Shown here piece by piece: positions 21,758-33,625 of a stretch of 64,000 nucleotides of DNA; positions within the stretch are counted from its first letter, which is position 1, and every line of letters begins with the position of its first letter. A program made the position numbers and the translations under genes. The DNA is from Hermodice carunculata (lineage: Eukaryota; Annelida; Polychaeta; Eunicida; Amphinomidae), in NCBI GenBank assembly GCA_964020975.1, contig OZ026626.1, positions 11,165,060 through 11,229,059 on the forward strand, given 5' to 3'. A model generated the notes under the pieces. That model did not search any database. It saw nothing but the letters and a program-made list of their open reading frames with translations, and was not told the DNA's origin.

Positions 21758-23270
21758 AATGTGACGTTTTTCATACCTATTTTGCAAGTCAATGCACAAC
21801 TTTTTCTGACATTAACCCCCCCACCAATAACTGAATTTAGTCACCGTACTGAGTCTAGACTAACTGAAATCATGTTTGGTGAGCAGATGTTTTGAAAGTA
21901 TTACTGTCTCTAAGAGTTACCTGTGCAACCGGGCCTGACAATATTGGCAACATCCTTCTAAAAAACCTGCTTATTCCATCTGTTATCCTCTTACAAAAAT
22001 ATTTTAACTTTCTCTCAACCAAGCTTACTTTCCCACGTCCTGGAAACGTTCCAATATTTGTCTTGTCTTCAAAAAATCTAACAGATAAATTAAAAGTAAC
22101 TGTAGGCCAGTATCCTTGCTATATAATGTTTCTAAAGTCTTTGAACGCATAATGTTTAATGCCCTTTATGAATATTTTACTGTAAATAATATCCATACAT
22201 ACAAAAATTTAGGTTTCGAGGCAGGCGCCTGAACAATCAATCAACTTGTCTGCCTACTTCATATTAACTACAACGGTCTAGAGTTATCGAAAAAGGCCAG
22301 AACGGTTTTTCTTGACGTCTTTAAGGCAGTCGACAAGGTATGGCACCCTTGACTCCTCTTTAAACTGAAGCATCTTGGCACATCTGATCATCTTGTCACC
22401 TGGGTCGAAAGCTATCTTTCTTATCGCCTCCAAAGAGTTCCTATTCATGGTGAATCTTCTGCCTGGCTTCCTATCCAGGCTGGGGTGCCTCAGGGCTGTA
22501 TCCTCGGCCCCTCCTTTTCTTAGTATATGTAAATGACCTAGTGGAAAATCTGAAGTGTGAAGTGAGATTGTTCGCTGATGATACTAGCATACTCGAAATT
22601 GTCAATAACCCTGTTCAATCCTCACGCCACCTGAACACCAATCTGTCTTTATTACATTAATGGGGCAGGCTATGGCGTTAACATCCTTCCTGATCCATCC
22701 TGTGCCTGCTCTTATCCCTCTGAAGACTCCAAGCATTTTCTTCTCTTCTCTCCTGATTACATCGTTCAGAGAAACAAATTACTTAATACTGTTATTCCTT
22801 TGATTGCTCCGGGGGTTAGCCCGCATCTTATAATCCATATTGGTAGTGATAGGTTAGTTGAAATATTTCTCTGCGGCAGTAACGAGCTTTCTAAATGCCT
22901 AAATATACAGATCTATAATGCACTCCAGTAGTACATAATTGATCCCAGCACTTTAACGACTAAATATTTCCGTTACTGTAATGATCATCGGTTGGACTAT
23001 GCACATTTATTTGTATCACACTTTTTCCCTTATTGGGTAAATATTGAACTCAACTTCATACTGATTTAACTTGTATTTTATAAGTAATCAAATCTTGATA
23101 TCGTACAGAGTTTTCACAGATATTATACATATTGGTAGCACTCGTATTGGCATGTGTGTCTTATACATACCTACTCTGTGTCTCCATGCTCTGGAGAACC
23201 CATGTATTAGTCAGCTCCATGTACTATTGGGTTGTCCAGACTAAATACATGCGTTTAAACTAAATCAATA
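21743..23270 (+). mobile_element. LINE E, 3' segment (RT to 3' end)
   Basis: Coding resumes with VFHTYFASQCTTFSDI and proceeds through ATGPDNIGNILLKNLL, a K-SNCRPVSLL-like box, TVFLDVFKAVDKVWHP (motif A), AGVPQGCILGP and LVYVNDLVENLK (motif B, about 22480-22550) and VRLFADDTSILEIV (motif C). A large part after motif C is missing. The zinc tail then appears (SCACSYPSEDSKHFLLFSPD, about 22695-22755) and the 3' UTR runs to about 23270. Several stops and shifts are present. The family resembles LINE A and LINE L (VFLDVFKAFD, WLPVEAGVP). Confidence 0.85.
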
Positions 23271-23284
23271 AAAGCTTTGTAAAA

Positions 23285-23544
23285 AGTTATTGGAGCGTCT
23301 GTTGGTAAAGAGTGCGAATACAGCAAAGTAAAGCAATTTTGCGGCTGACAGATGCGACTAACTTTGTCACATGATCTTGCAAATTAAGATGGCGATCTAT
23401 TGTAACACCAAGCAGTTTGTCGCTCTTGAAATTTTGGAGTGTGGTGACATTCAGTGAGACATCTATGTGGTCTTTTGGGTAAGGTTTTTAATTTCTGACT
23501 TGTGATGAGCGTTGAATTAATTTTTTTCTGTGTTGCCGGCCATT
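23285..23544 (-). mobile_element. LINE G, 3'-most visible part (RT thumb)
   Basis: Minus-strand reading gives TLITSQKLKTLPKRPH, then SLNVTTLQNFKSDKLLGVTI and DRHLNLQDHVTKLVASVSRK. This is the K-LLGV-ID-LN-HV thumb block that follows RT motif C in CR1-like LINEs. Its upstream coding lies at 26598-27530, beyond an inserted LINE and two microsatellites. Confidence 0.8.
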
Positions 23545-23734
<190 letters not shown>

Positions 23735-23735
23735 C

Positions 23736-26592
23736 AGTTGCTAAGAACATTCAGACAATTTTTGGCTTTACAGAAAAGATCGTAATGAAAAAGGTGATGG
23801 GCTTTTATCGCACATTAGGTCTGACATTCTGCATACGTATAGCGCTGACTTAGAATACTCGAAAAATGGAATCGTACCAATATTTAAAGTTCATGTCAGA
23901 AAAAAAAATGGATGGTTGCCATAGTTTATCGCCCCCCCCCTCTGTCAATACTGGCCATTTGTACGTTGTAATGAATCACATCACCACTGCTCTCGAGCAA
24001 GAAAGCAGAACACATTTTATTCTAGGTGATCTGAATGTAAATCTGCTCAAGGATAACGGGGAGAAGCGTGATTTTGTCAATTTTTTCGATGTGTATGACA
24101 TGAGCAATGTTATTTGCTCTCCAACGTGCTTTAAAACTGAAAACCCTACTCTTATAGATGCCATGTTAGCTAATGTCCGGAGAAGAAGTGCAGAATCCAC
24201 ATGTATTGACGCAGGAATAAGCGATTTTCACAACTTGATTCTTATAAGTACAAAGATTCCACTCCCCCCCCCCCCCCGACCTGTGAATGCGGATATGAAC
24301 TACAACAGTCACAAGTGTTTCGATGAATAAGAGTTTATAGTCCATTAAGAGGCAGCCTCATTTTACGTAGCTGGCATATTTGATGATATTGACGACACTG
24401 TTTGGTTTCACGACACTTTTCTGAAAGAAGGTATTGACCGACACGCGTCACAAAAGAGAAAGCGTGCCAGGCCGAATAAAGCTCCTTTCATTAATGGCGA
24501 GCTTCACAGGGCTATTCAGTTAAGCGCACACTGCGAAAATTAAGTAAAAAATACAGAAAAATTAGAGGCATACAGAGTTCAAAGAAATAAAGTGACATCC
24601 CTCCGTAAAAAATCTATAAAACAATATTTCAATGACCGATGTGGTCCTTCAAATGATAAACAATCTTTCTGAAATACTATAAGACCCTTCTTGGCCAACA
24701 AAAATACACGCGGCAAAAATAGCACGATTATACAAACGGAAAATGATAATCTATTTAATGCTCCAGATGCCATATGTAATAATTTCAATTATTTCTTCGC
24801 CTCCGTTGCCGATCAAGAGCAACAAAATGTAAATTCTTTATGAAATCAAAACTTACATAAGCATTCCAGAACAAATGCCAATTTCGACAGAATGGAGAAC
24901 AGCAATGTGTCTCATTTTGAATTTCAAACAGTAACGAGGAACAAGTCCTTAATCATATGAAAAGGGTCAAGTCCAAGAAGGCAACCAGGCCAGATGAAAT
25001 TCCACCAAAATTACGAAAAGTTGGTGCTAAGTCCTCGGCTCCTTCTGTTACAAACGTCATAAATATGTCAATAAAATCTGCAATAGTCCCCAGTAATATG
25101 AAGCGGGCGGGCGTAGACCCTATAAGTCTGACTCCATGAACAAATGTAATTATCGTCCAGTCAGTGTATTGTCATGTTTACTTATTTTTTTTTAAAGGTC
25201 TAATGAACTATCAGATGGTTCACTTTTTTCACGATGTTTTAAGTTTTCTTTTTGAACTTTCCGTAAAAATTACAGTTGCCAAGGTCTACGCTTTAAAGTC
25301 ATTGAAGAATGGAAATCCGCTTTGTATAATCATGAATACGTAGGTATGATACTAGTGGATCTAACAAAAGGCTTTTGACTGCCTACCCTTGAGCTACTTT
25401 TACAGAAACTTCGATCCTACGGTCTTTTTGTATATGCATGTAATTTATTAGGTAGTTATTTAAGGGACCGAAAACAAGGGGTCAAGTATGGTGGCACTTC
25501 CAGTGAGTGGGCTGACCTATTACAGAGAGTACCACAGGGTAGTATTCTTGGCCCTTTGCCGTTCAATATCTTTATGAATGACTTTTTATGCTATGGAGAG
25601 GCATTGTAGTCTCTATACCTGCGCCGACAACAACGCGTTATCATTTCATAATCATGACTTACAAAATGTTAAATTGTCTTTGGAAAATGCTGCTTATATA
25701 GGTGCCAAATGTTTTATCGAAAACAATTTAAAGGCAAATCCTGAAAAATTCCGGGCTATGATCTTATGCCCACGTTTAGACTGCTAAATAGATATGACTT
25801 CTGTTTTGAAATTGTTTTATGATAACGTTTCTCATATTTGTAAGCTGCCTGATAAGCAAATAAGGGCACTCCACCGGTTCAGTAATATTCTCTCTGAAAA
25901 TGAAAAGTTCCAAATCTTCAATGCATTTATTCTTTCTCACTTTAATAATTGCCCGCTCGTGTGGCAGTAATGTGGACCTACGTTATTATCAAAAATGGAA
26001 AAGATCCAAAGAAAAAGCTCGACGCTTTGTCTATAATGATCCCGTATCTGCATATCCAAATTTACCCGAACGGGCTAAAAAAAAAATTCTCGGTTTCTCA
26101 GTAGAATCAGGACACTTTCTATAAAGTTTACAAAAATCCTAAGTGAGATAAGCCCATCTTTCTCAAATGACACGTACGTTATAAAAGAAACAGTTTTCGA
26201 TCGACGAGACAATACCAAACTGCAGCAGCCTGACTACAAAACCATAACACACGGTAAAAATTCTCTCCGATACCAAGGGGCCAAGCTGTGGAACAACTTA
26301 CCTCCACATATAAAAGAATCTACCAATGTTAATCAGAGCATGTCTTGGCCCCTCTTGCTGTTGCTCTATGTGCATTTTATGTCAAACTAGGAGTTAAGAG
26401 GATTAAATATCCTCGTAACCTCTGTATACCTTGTTAAACTGGCTGTACATAGTTTTGCTGTGAGTTCATTGTACATGCCATTTTATTACTTGCCTTTATT
26501 TCACTTTATTTCATTTTATGTTTCATTGTCGAACAATAGGTTTGTCATGCTAATGTTTATTTGTAAACTCGACATGAAATAAAGAATTTTAT
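23736..26592 (+). mobile_element. LINE H: full-length but dead LINE inserted into LINE G
   Basis: Conserved blocks run in order. The endonuclease gives FWLYRKDRNEKGDGLLSHIR, YRPPSVNTGHL, THFILGDLNVNLL, PTLIDAMLANV and ISDFHNLI (23750-24240). A linker follows (RPNKAPFINGELHRAI, RNKVTSLRKKSIKQYFNDRC, ICNNFNYFFASVADQEQ). The RT gives KSKKATRPDEIPPKLRK, SIKSAIVPSNMKRAGVDPI and, in broken frames, a KAFDCLP-like motif A and a VPQGSILGPLPF-like motif B near 25530-25560. The C-terminus gives ILSHFNNCPLVWQ and KMEKIQRKALRFVYNDPVSA-like sequence. The catalytic FADD motif is not readable. An AATAAA at 26579 marks the 3' end. Many stops and shifts are present. Confidence 0.85.
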
Positions 26593-26597
26593 ATAAT

Positions 26598-26741
26598 ATA
26601 TAACATCTAGCTCACTATTACATTGTTGGCAGATGTGTTGATTGTCGAGTCACCTGCATACATATCTGGGTCAATGTTTGTTTCTAATGGAGGATCATTC
26701 GTGAAGAGTATGAATAAAAGGGGCCGAGTATGCTACCTTCT

Positions 26742-26742
<1 letters not shown>
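26598..26742 (-). mobile_element. LINE G, RT motifs B and C
   Basis: Minus-strand reading gives EGSILGP, LETNIDPDMYAGDSTINTSA and then a stop. This is RT motif B followed by motif C, in which the usual YADDS is YAGDS, so one catalytic aspartate is lost. Confidence 0.75.
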
Positions 26743-26967
<225 letters not shown>

Positions 26968-26968
<1 letters not shown>

Positions 26969-27530
26969 CGCATCAGTTGCTTACAACATCTAGCTCTCTT
27001 TTACATTGCTGGCACCAAACCGATAGGCTTCCACTTTGGTAATTAAAAGATCCAAATTCAGAAGGTCAAAAACCTTACGGATGTGCAGAAACACAACTCC
27101 ATTTAGTCATCCCTTGTCCATATTTCTGGTCCTAATGTCCAAAATATGCACAAGGGCTGTCTCGCATCAGTGAAATGATTAAGATCGCCTTTGCCCCGGT
27201 TGTAGAAGGAAGCTTTGAGTAAGAAACTCATAGAATGCATCGTGAAGGCGGCACTCCAATAGTTTACTAAGAGTTGGCATATTGAGATGGGGTTGTAATT
27301 GTTGCCTCGCACTTGTTTTCTACATTTTGTGGAGCAGAAATACGAGCTTTTTTTTACAAGAGGTAGGAAACTTTTCATATGCAGTGCTCTTATTCAACAT
27401 TTTGGTGAGAGGTCCTGCTATTTGAACTGTAGATGTTCTTAATAGTCCTTTGCCCATTTTGTCTAGGCCAGTTACGTTATTTGTGTTGAGTCGAAGAAGC
27501 TGTTTCAAAACAAAGTTTTCAGTAGTGTGG
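26968..27530 (-). mobile_element. LINE G, RT N-terminal part
   Basis: Minus-strand reading gives QLLRLNTNNVTGLDKMGKGL, VQIAGPLTKMLNKS, FPTSCKKARIS-like sequence, an HSCETALVHILD-like block and RKVFDLLNLDLLITKVEAYR (motif A). These are the finger and palm-start blocks of a LINE reverse transcriptase, spread over two or three frames. The 27.0 kb end merges into a short insert with an ATT/TTC microsatellite. Confidence 0.8.
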
Positions 27531-27774
27531 AGTATAGAGGAAATTACATGGGGGTGGGGGGGACTTTGCTGAAAACAAAGTCCATAATTTTGCCTGGATT
27601 GAACTGATTTGGGGAATTTTTCTTGTGGGAATTAGTATGAATACTGGTAAAAAGTCATTAATAAAATTTGCAATCTATCCCCATTTAGTTGCAACATTTT
27701 CACCCTTTTAAATACAGTTTGGGGTGACTTTGGACTGGCGCAAAGTCACACATATACACGCATATGGTTTTACA

Positions 27775-28938
27775 GGTATTAAAGGTGATGTGTCAACTAA
27801 TATAAATACAGAATTAAACAAGATTTATAACTGGCTAGCTGCAAATAAGTTATTATTAAATATACTGAAGACAAAATACATGTTATTTCATTTCTACCAA
27901 AAGAAAATTAATTTCAATTTGGACTTACAAATAAACAATATTGCAGTTTCTAAAATTGAAGAATTTGATTTTCTACGATTGGTAATCCAACAAAATTTAA
28001 ATTGGAGAGCCCGTATAAACAAAATCGGCAATAAACGTTCCAAAGTAGTTGGTATTTCCCAAGAGATTATATAAATATATTCCTACAACCACGCTATTAT
28101 TAATTTACAATTCTCTTTTTTTATCCCATCTTAATTACACAATTCTCGCTTGGGGCTTCTCATGTGATCGTATATACACCTACAGAAAAGAGCTATACGT
28201 CTTATTTGTTCTGAAAATTTCAATGCCCATACAGATCCACTTTTCAAAAGGCTTAATATTTTAAAGGTAAAAGACATTTTTAGATTAAGGGCGATCAAGT
28301 TTTATTTTCGATATATCCAGGATCAATTACCATCATATTTCAATGATATATTTGCAACTCCGCTACAACATACCCACTCCTACGAAACCAGAAAAAGAGA
28401 AAATATCCATCTTGCAAAGCCTGACAAAGTTACTTCAGAATACTCCGTTCGATACTATATCCCTTCCCTAATTAGAGACCTCCCTTCTTGCATCACCGAA
28501 AAATTGTAAACACACTCATATCATGGCTTATCAAATTATAGTAAATCTCATTTCCTACGTCAATACCAAGATGTGTGCAGTATGCCAAATAGTCACATAT
28601 GTAATAGTTGAATAACTTGTCTCTATTTATGCTTATATGTCTACTAATTCAATATCCTGTGTATATCTTCTTGCCATCTCTCTTCATATATTTAGTACAT
28701 AAAATCTAGGACTTCATTTGCAGTATAAATATTTTGTAATTATGTCTCTCTTGCTCCAAGGTGGCCCCAGTGTTAGCGGACAAGCCGTCCTTAACTGGGG
28801 TCATCCTGACAGTTCTGTTCACATTTCTGCAAACAGTAGCATGAACTTATATCTTTCAATTATTACACACTGTTTGAATGTTAATTTACCTGTACTTTCT
28901 GTCAAATAAAAGAATTCTTACTCTGACTCTGACTCTAT
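27775..28938 (+). mobile_element. LINE I: 3' part of a CR1/L2-like LINE
   Basis: Frame pieces give NTELNKIYNWLAANKLLLNI and KTKYMLFHFYQKKINF, then a KIEEFDFLRLVIQQNLNWRA thumb block, LLLIYNSLFLSHLNYTILAW and DPLFKRLNILKVKDIFRLRA-like sequence. The last block is YETRKRENIHLAKPDKVTSE with a following SEYSVRYYIPSLIRDLP. RT motifs before FADD are missing, so it is 5' truncated. The 3' UTR has a strong hairpin (GGCCCCAGT ... ACTGGGGTC, 28761-28804). The end is AATAAAAGAATTCTTA followed by CTCTGA repeats (to 28938). Confidence 0.85.
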
Positions 28939-28939
28939 T

Positions 28940-29095
28940 AATAAGTGACTACTAATAGGCTGTGCCACTGTTCCAATCATAGATCCCCTTACTACCCAGA
29001 CAGCCGTCAGCTGAACAGTTTCAAGCAGATCCCTGTTCGCTTGTGGGCACCCGTCCGAGACCACGGTGGCATATTATGAACATGCCAAACATAAT
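28940..29095. other. Short spacer before the Tc1 element
   Basis: No feature recognised. Confidence 0.4.
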
Positions 29096-29096
29096 A

Positions 29097-30792
29097 TATA
29101 CTGAACCAAACAAATAACGCAACCCTTAAACTTTTTAACTTAAATATTTATTGTTACTTTCATATCACAGAAACAAATTAGATCCATATTCTGCAGTCTT
29201 TTTGGCATAGCATGTGGAAAACAAAAACTTGAAACTGTCAACGAGGGCGCGACCAGCTGGCAATAAACAGGGCAACATTGATTTGTAAAGTTCACAAATT
29301 GGCATGTCCACTAATACTGTGTGTGACCACCATCAGCATCTGTAACTGCCATGCAACGTCGGCGCATGGATGACACTAGCGGCTGCACCATCTGCCGGGG
29401 CACACGATCCCACTCTTCTTGAAAAGCCTGGCGAAGCTGCTGGCGGTTGGCGGCCCTGGATCCCGTCTCCGAACACGCTGGTCAAGGTAGTCCCAAAGAT
29501 GCTCAATGGGATTGATATCAGGTGAGAAGGGTGGCCATGACAAAACGTTAATTCCTTCTCCTTGCAGAAAATCCATCGTCAGTCTAGCGGCATGGGGCCT
29601 AGCATTGTCCTGTTGAAGCAAGTGGAGTTGGTGGTGTCTAATGAAAGGGACAGCAACAGGCTGAAGGATCTCATCTCTGTAATGGGCAGCGTTAAGATTG
29701 CCTTCAATGAATATTAGCTTGGTTTTGGCTGTGAATGAAATTCCACCCCACACCATCACTGATGCACCTCCAAATCGATCTGTTTCCAGCACACAGGCAT
29801 CTGAGTAGCGTTTTTCCCTTTGTAGCCAAACACGTGTCCTACCATCTGCATGATACAGGGTGAAGCGGGATTCATCGGTGAATAGCACATCCCTCCACTG
29901 TTGATGGGTCCAGCAAGTATTGGCAGTAGCCCATTGTCGTCGGGCTTGCCTTCTTGCCTGTGTCAAAATTTGACCCCTGTAAGGACGCCTGGCGTGTAGA
30001 TGGTGTTCTTGTAGTCTATTACGGACTGTCTGGGCAGATATTCTGTTATTGGTTCTGCCAGGTTTCTGTTGTGCAGTTCTAGTGGCTGGTCGAGTTCTGT
30101 TCCGCAGATGTGACACCCTGATGTGTCTGTCTTGTGCAGGTGTGGTTTCTCTTGGTCTCCCAGGACGCTGTCTATCAGCTGTGGCCCCAGTCTCCTGGAA
30201 TCTTGTAGCAAGTCTGGATATAGTGGATTTGTGGACTTGCAGTCTTCTTGCCACCTCTGCTGCAGATAAACCAGCCTGTAGCATGCCAATTCCTCTCTCC
30301 TGATCTACTGTTAATAATCGACCCATAGTTCTTGGAATACTGTGCCAAATGAATCCCGTGCTGTCCTTTTATTGTCCGTGAGGGGCTACACCCAACCAGT
30401 AAAGGTGCGAATGTTTTAGTCACGTGGGTAACACTGAATCCTGCAGTTGTCCTTGATTCAGCACAACCACCAAACTTTGAAAGCCTCATATCCTCGCACA
30501 CAGTTATGCTTGGGCTGATTTCAATGTGGCCTTTTCCTGTCCCAGAATCAAAGACTTGGCAACCTTAATTTCAGGTGTCAGAGACTTGCGTAAAATAGCC
30601 TGCTGTAGTCACTCTTGATTCATGACAATGACCCCAAGGCAAGGTCAGGGTACTCGACCTTGAGGTCACACTACTTGGTGCATTATTTTAGACTGATTTA
30701 ACAACGGTTCGTATATTTCTGAACTTTAAATACAGTTCCAATGTGAAAATAAACCCAAATGAAAAAGTTGCGTTATTTGTTTGGTTCAGTAT
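29097..30792 (-). mobile_element. Tc1 family DNA transposon, nearly intact
   Basis: The ends are perfect inverted repeats of about 27 bases beginning TATACTGAACCAAACAAATA and continuing ACGCAAC (left from 29097, right to about 30792). They lie in a TA-rich context that fits the TA target duplication of Tc1/mariner elements. The exact TA cannot be chosen because both ends read TATATA. The transposase is on the minus strand, with about 460 bp of non-coding sequence between it and the right end. The perfect ends and single coding lesion suggest recent activity. Confidence 0.93.
29311..30326 (-). pseudogene. Tc1 transposase (DD34E), one frameshift near the C-terminus
   Basis: Cut-and-paste transposase acting in the nucleus. 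The first 316 residues are open from ATG at 30326. An N-terminal paired-like helix-turn-helix reads GLSAAEVARRLQVHKSTISR (residues 19-38), followed by the GRPR hook QRPGRPRE (about 53-60). The second DNA-binding domain contains ISAQTVRNRLQEHHLHARRP. The catalytic triad is D151 (LFTDESRF), D240 (QQDNARPHAA) and E275 (SPDINPIEHLWDYL), with 34 residues between D240 and E275, the Tc1 signature. Near 29450-29462, after RRRDP, a one-base shift moves the true frame, which continues as AANRQQLRQAFQEEWDRVPR and ends at the TAG 29313-29311. Total length would be about 338 residues, normal for the family. Confidence 0.92.
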
Positions 30793-30794
30793 AT

Positions 30795-32000
30795 AAAGAT
30801 TCCAGTTCACGCCTGTATGGCTTGTACTGTAGGCGTTCAGAATACCCACTAGTTTTCTTGACTTTGCAGCGATTGAATTTATATGTGATTACTAGCAAAG
30901 GGCAGAGGAAAACAATAATTCCAAGAAGTTTATGTTGATGAACATTTTTACCATTTGTTTGTTGAAGCGTTGAATTAGAAGTTTTGGCATTTGGCATATT
31001 TGCCGACGGGTGGGTGTAGTGCTTATTCAAAAATTAGCTCAAAGTTGAAAGCACAATCATATTTTGAAATCGTTTGATCATTTCCTTTCAAGAAATATAT
31101 ACTATATAAAAATTTGTATCATCATTAGTCTTCTTTTGACTACCCTGCATTATTGGCGATATGAGTAATACATGTATGTTATTTCCATAAAAGATTAGCT
31201 CTGAGGGAAACTCCAAGATGTTTATGACTAGTCCCTTCTGGTATTTCCATACCATTTAGGAACAAAGGATCATGCCTTACTTCAGTACGATTGGATGAAA
31301 ATATGACTGACAGAGATATAAATCCGTTAAAGGTAACTTTTCATGCATGCCCCCACATTCTTAGAGTATTGAGATTTGTATTGAAGCTTATGCTAGACTC
31401 TGTCTGATTTACGATGATAAGTCGCCCAGAAATAAATTAATATCTGAAGTGCTTTCGAACTTCAGCTCGACGTAAAATTTATAAACAAGTAAATTAATCA
31501 AACCTGCGTCGCAGATGGAAAAACAGGAATGTATGTGTATGTGTTATTAAAAACTCAATTATAATATAGTGATGTGAGGGGGTCGCATTTTTGCACAGAT
31601 TATATAGTCCTCCTCGTCTTTGGCTAGGGCATTTTCCAAAGTCCTCACTTAAAGTAGATGAGATACTGTGCGGTACATTTGACTTGTCATGCCATTTTCA
31701 TCATGATATTATAGGCCTTGGCCTAATTATTTGTTTTGAACAACATCCTTCCACAAGCAATCCTTCAATTTTTCAGCATGAAATCCTAGATTCTTTGAAA
31801 GAAGATCCTCACCAACTATCACAATTTTCTCATTCAAGTAAGCCGAAGTCTCCTACGTTGTTTCCAGTACACAGTATACCAATCAAATTTGTGCACTATA
31901 CATGATGACGTAGAGAAGAAGTACAGATTTAACTGGCCCCCTTTTTAATTCTTGGAGGAAAAAAAAAGGATTTTATTTCGCATGATTATTAAATTGAATC
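30795..32000. other. Gene-free stretch
   Basis: A 104-codon plus-strand ORF at 31591-31905 (HIIGLG-like and serine-rich parts) is not recognised and lacks convincing splice sites. Otherwise nothing is supported. Confidence 0.35.
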
Positions 32001-32001
32001 G

Positions 32002-32253
32002 TTAACTCATTCCATACTATGGTCACAGGTCTTGGCGAGTGGTTTTTGGCACTGCCTGGCAAGTCATGCTGCAGCTGCCCTTGTGGCAGCTGCAGCATGA
32101 TTTGCCAGGCAGTGCCAGAACCACTATCTTAAGACTACAGGCATTTTGGTATTTGAATAAAAGTTCTTTTCATGAAGAATTTAAATATGGAATTGTCGCC
32201 TTAAATCTAGGTAAATGTACGGGAAAATCAGGGATTGGTATGGAATGAGTTAC
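32002..32253. mobile_element. Hairpin-cored TTAA MITE, copy A
   Basis: Ends are TTAACTCATTCCATAC (32002-32017) and GTATGGAATGAGTTAC (32238-32253), inverted copies with the right TTAA mutated to TTAC. Inside is a very strong hairpin: 32038-32079 pairs with 32085-32125 around a 5-base loop. Within it, 33-base arms (32047-32079 and 32085-32117) differ at one base. There is no coding capacity. TTAA ends suggest a piggyBac-type mobiliser, by analogy only. Confidence 0.8.
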
Positions 32254-32254
32254 A

Positions 32255-32814
32255 ACTATCCACAGGCGAATTGGGACAAGGAGTCCATTGCTTGCAGTTG
32301 AGCTACTTGTGTCTGCATTGCAGTACAGCGCTATGTTGTCAAGCGGGCCAGGTCTGTGTATTTTCATTAATTCCCATTGAATTTCGCACCTATGTAACTT
32401 TTAAACCACTGCGCGCAGAAACACCAAATTTCTTATGGTAAATGGTTGAATTGAACAGAATTAAAACATTATTTTCAGAAATGTACATACAGCATAACAA
32501 ATAAAAGATAGGCGAAGAGGGCTCCCAGAGGAAAAGACTCCTCCGGCTTGGTGACGCTGCAAATTGTTGGTAATAATGCTGTTCTGTCAACGACGCCTTA
32601 TCAACTAAACTAACTAGCTATCCATCAACTAAAACACCACCTCCCCTCAAAAAAAAAACAAAAAAAACCCAAAAACCTGGAGGGCTGCGTGAACAACCTG
32701 AGGAGCTTGACCCCACAGAAATCAAAGTTGCGACAATAGAGACCTATGTTAAGGGTAAGCTGAGTGCATATGACATTTGAAAGTATTTCTCAGACCGATG
32801 ACTAACCCTCCTAA
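32255..32814. other. Spacer without supported features
   Basis: Contains an A/C-rich homopolymeric patch (32640-32675). No coding similarity. Confidence 0.35.
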
Positions 32815-33594
32815 AAGAGCAGCCTGACTGGAAAGTCAGCTGAGCTAAAATTTGCAACACCACATGGTGAACAAATTAAAAACTAGGAGACCAGAAGTTC
32901 TCCTGTGTGAAATCAAAGACATTGGGTAAGCAGTTTTTGAGAAAAAGATTTTTTTTTTAATCTGCCAAAAAAAAAAAAAAAAAAAAAAAAAATTATAAAA
33001 TAAAATGAAAAAAATAAATTAAAAAAAGTAATTAAAATAACAATTTAAAAAAATACAGGAAAAAAATCCAAAATCACTGAAGCGTGACCATTTGTACAAA
33101 CTTAGTAGAAACCCACCCTAGGTACATTGCTACCTAGTTGGAAGTCAATCTGGTTGACGGTTTTGAGAAGCAGTTGGAAATGAATTTGTATAAGAATGCC
33201 AGTTGACTTACATAGTATTTAATACGAAAGGAGTATTTGCCGATAAGTACCCGAATTGACAAAATTGTTTAAAATCAGGAATTCACAGAAGTGCGACCAA
33301 GTGAATAACTGTCTAACCCTTCCACAAGGAACATATCCTCCAAGTTTCAGCTTAATCTGAATGATTGCTCTGGAGGAGAAGTCGAAAATATCGCAAGCAC
33401 ACAAAAATATCATAAAAATAGGCGAGAATTTCAGCGCCATCTGGTAAACAAATTAAGAACTACAAGCCCCGAGGAGTGTTCTTGTGTGATATCAAAGCAA
33501 TTCGGTGACCGGTTTCGGAGAAGAGGATTTTTCAAGATCTGTCCCCAAAAAGAACAACAACAACAGCAACAACAACAACAAAAAAAAAAAAAAA

Positions 33595-33625
<31 letters not shown>

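Noticed and set aside
30049-30303. Plus-strand ORF opposite the Tc1 transposase
   Set aside because: Shadow of the transposase reading frame; no independent evidence.
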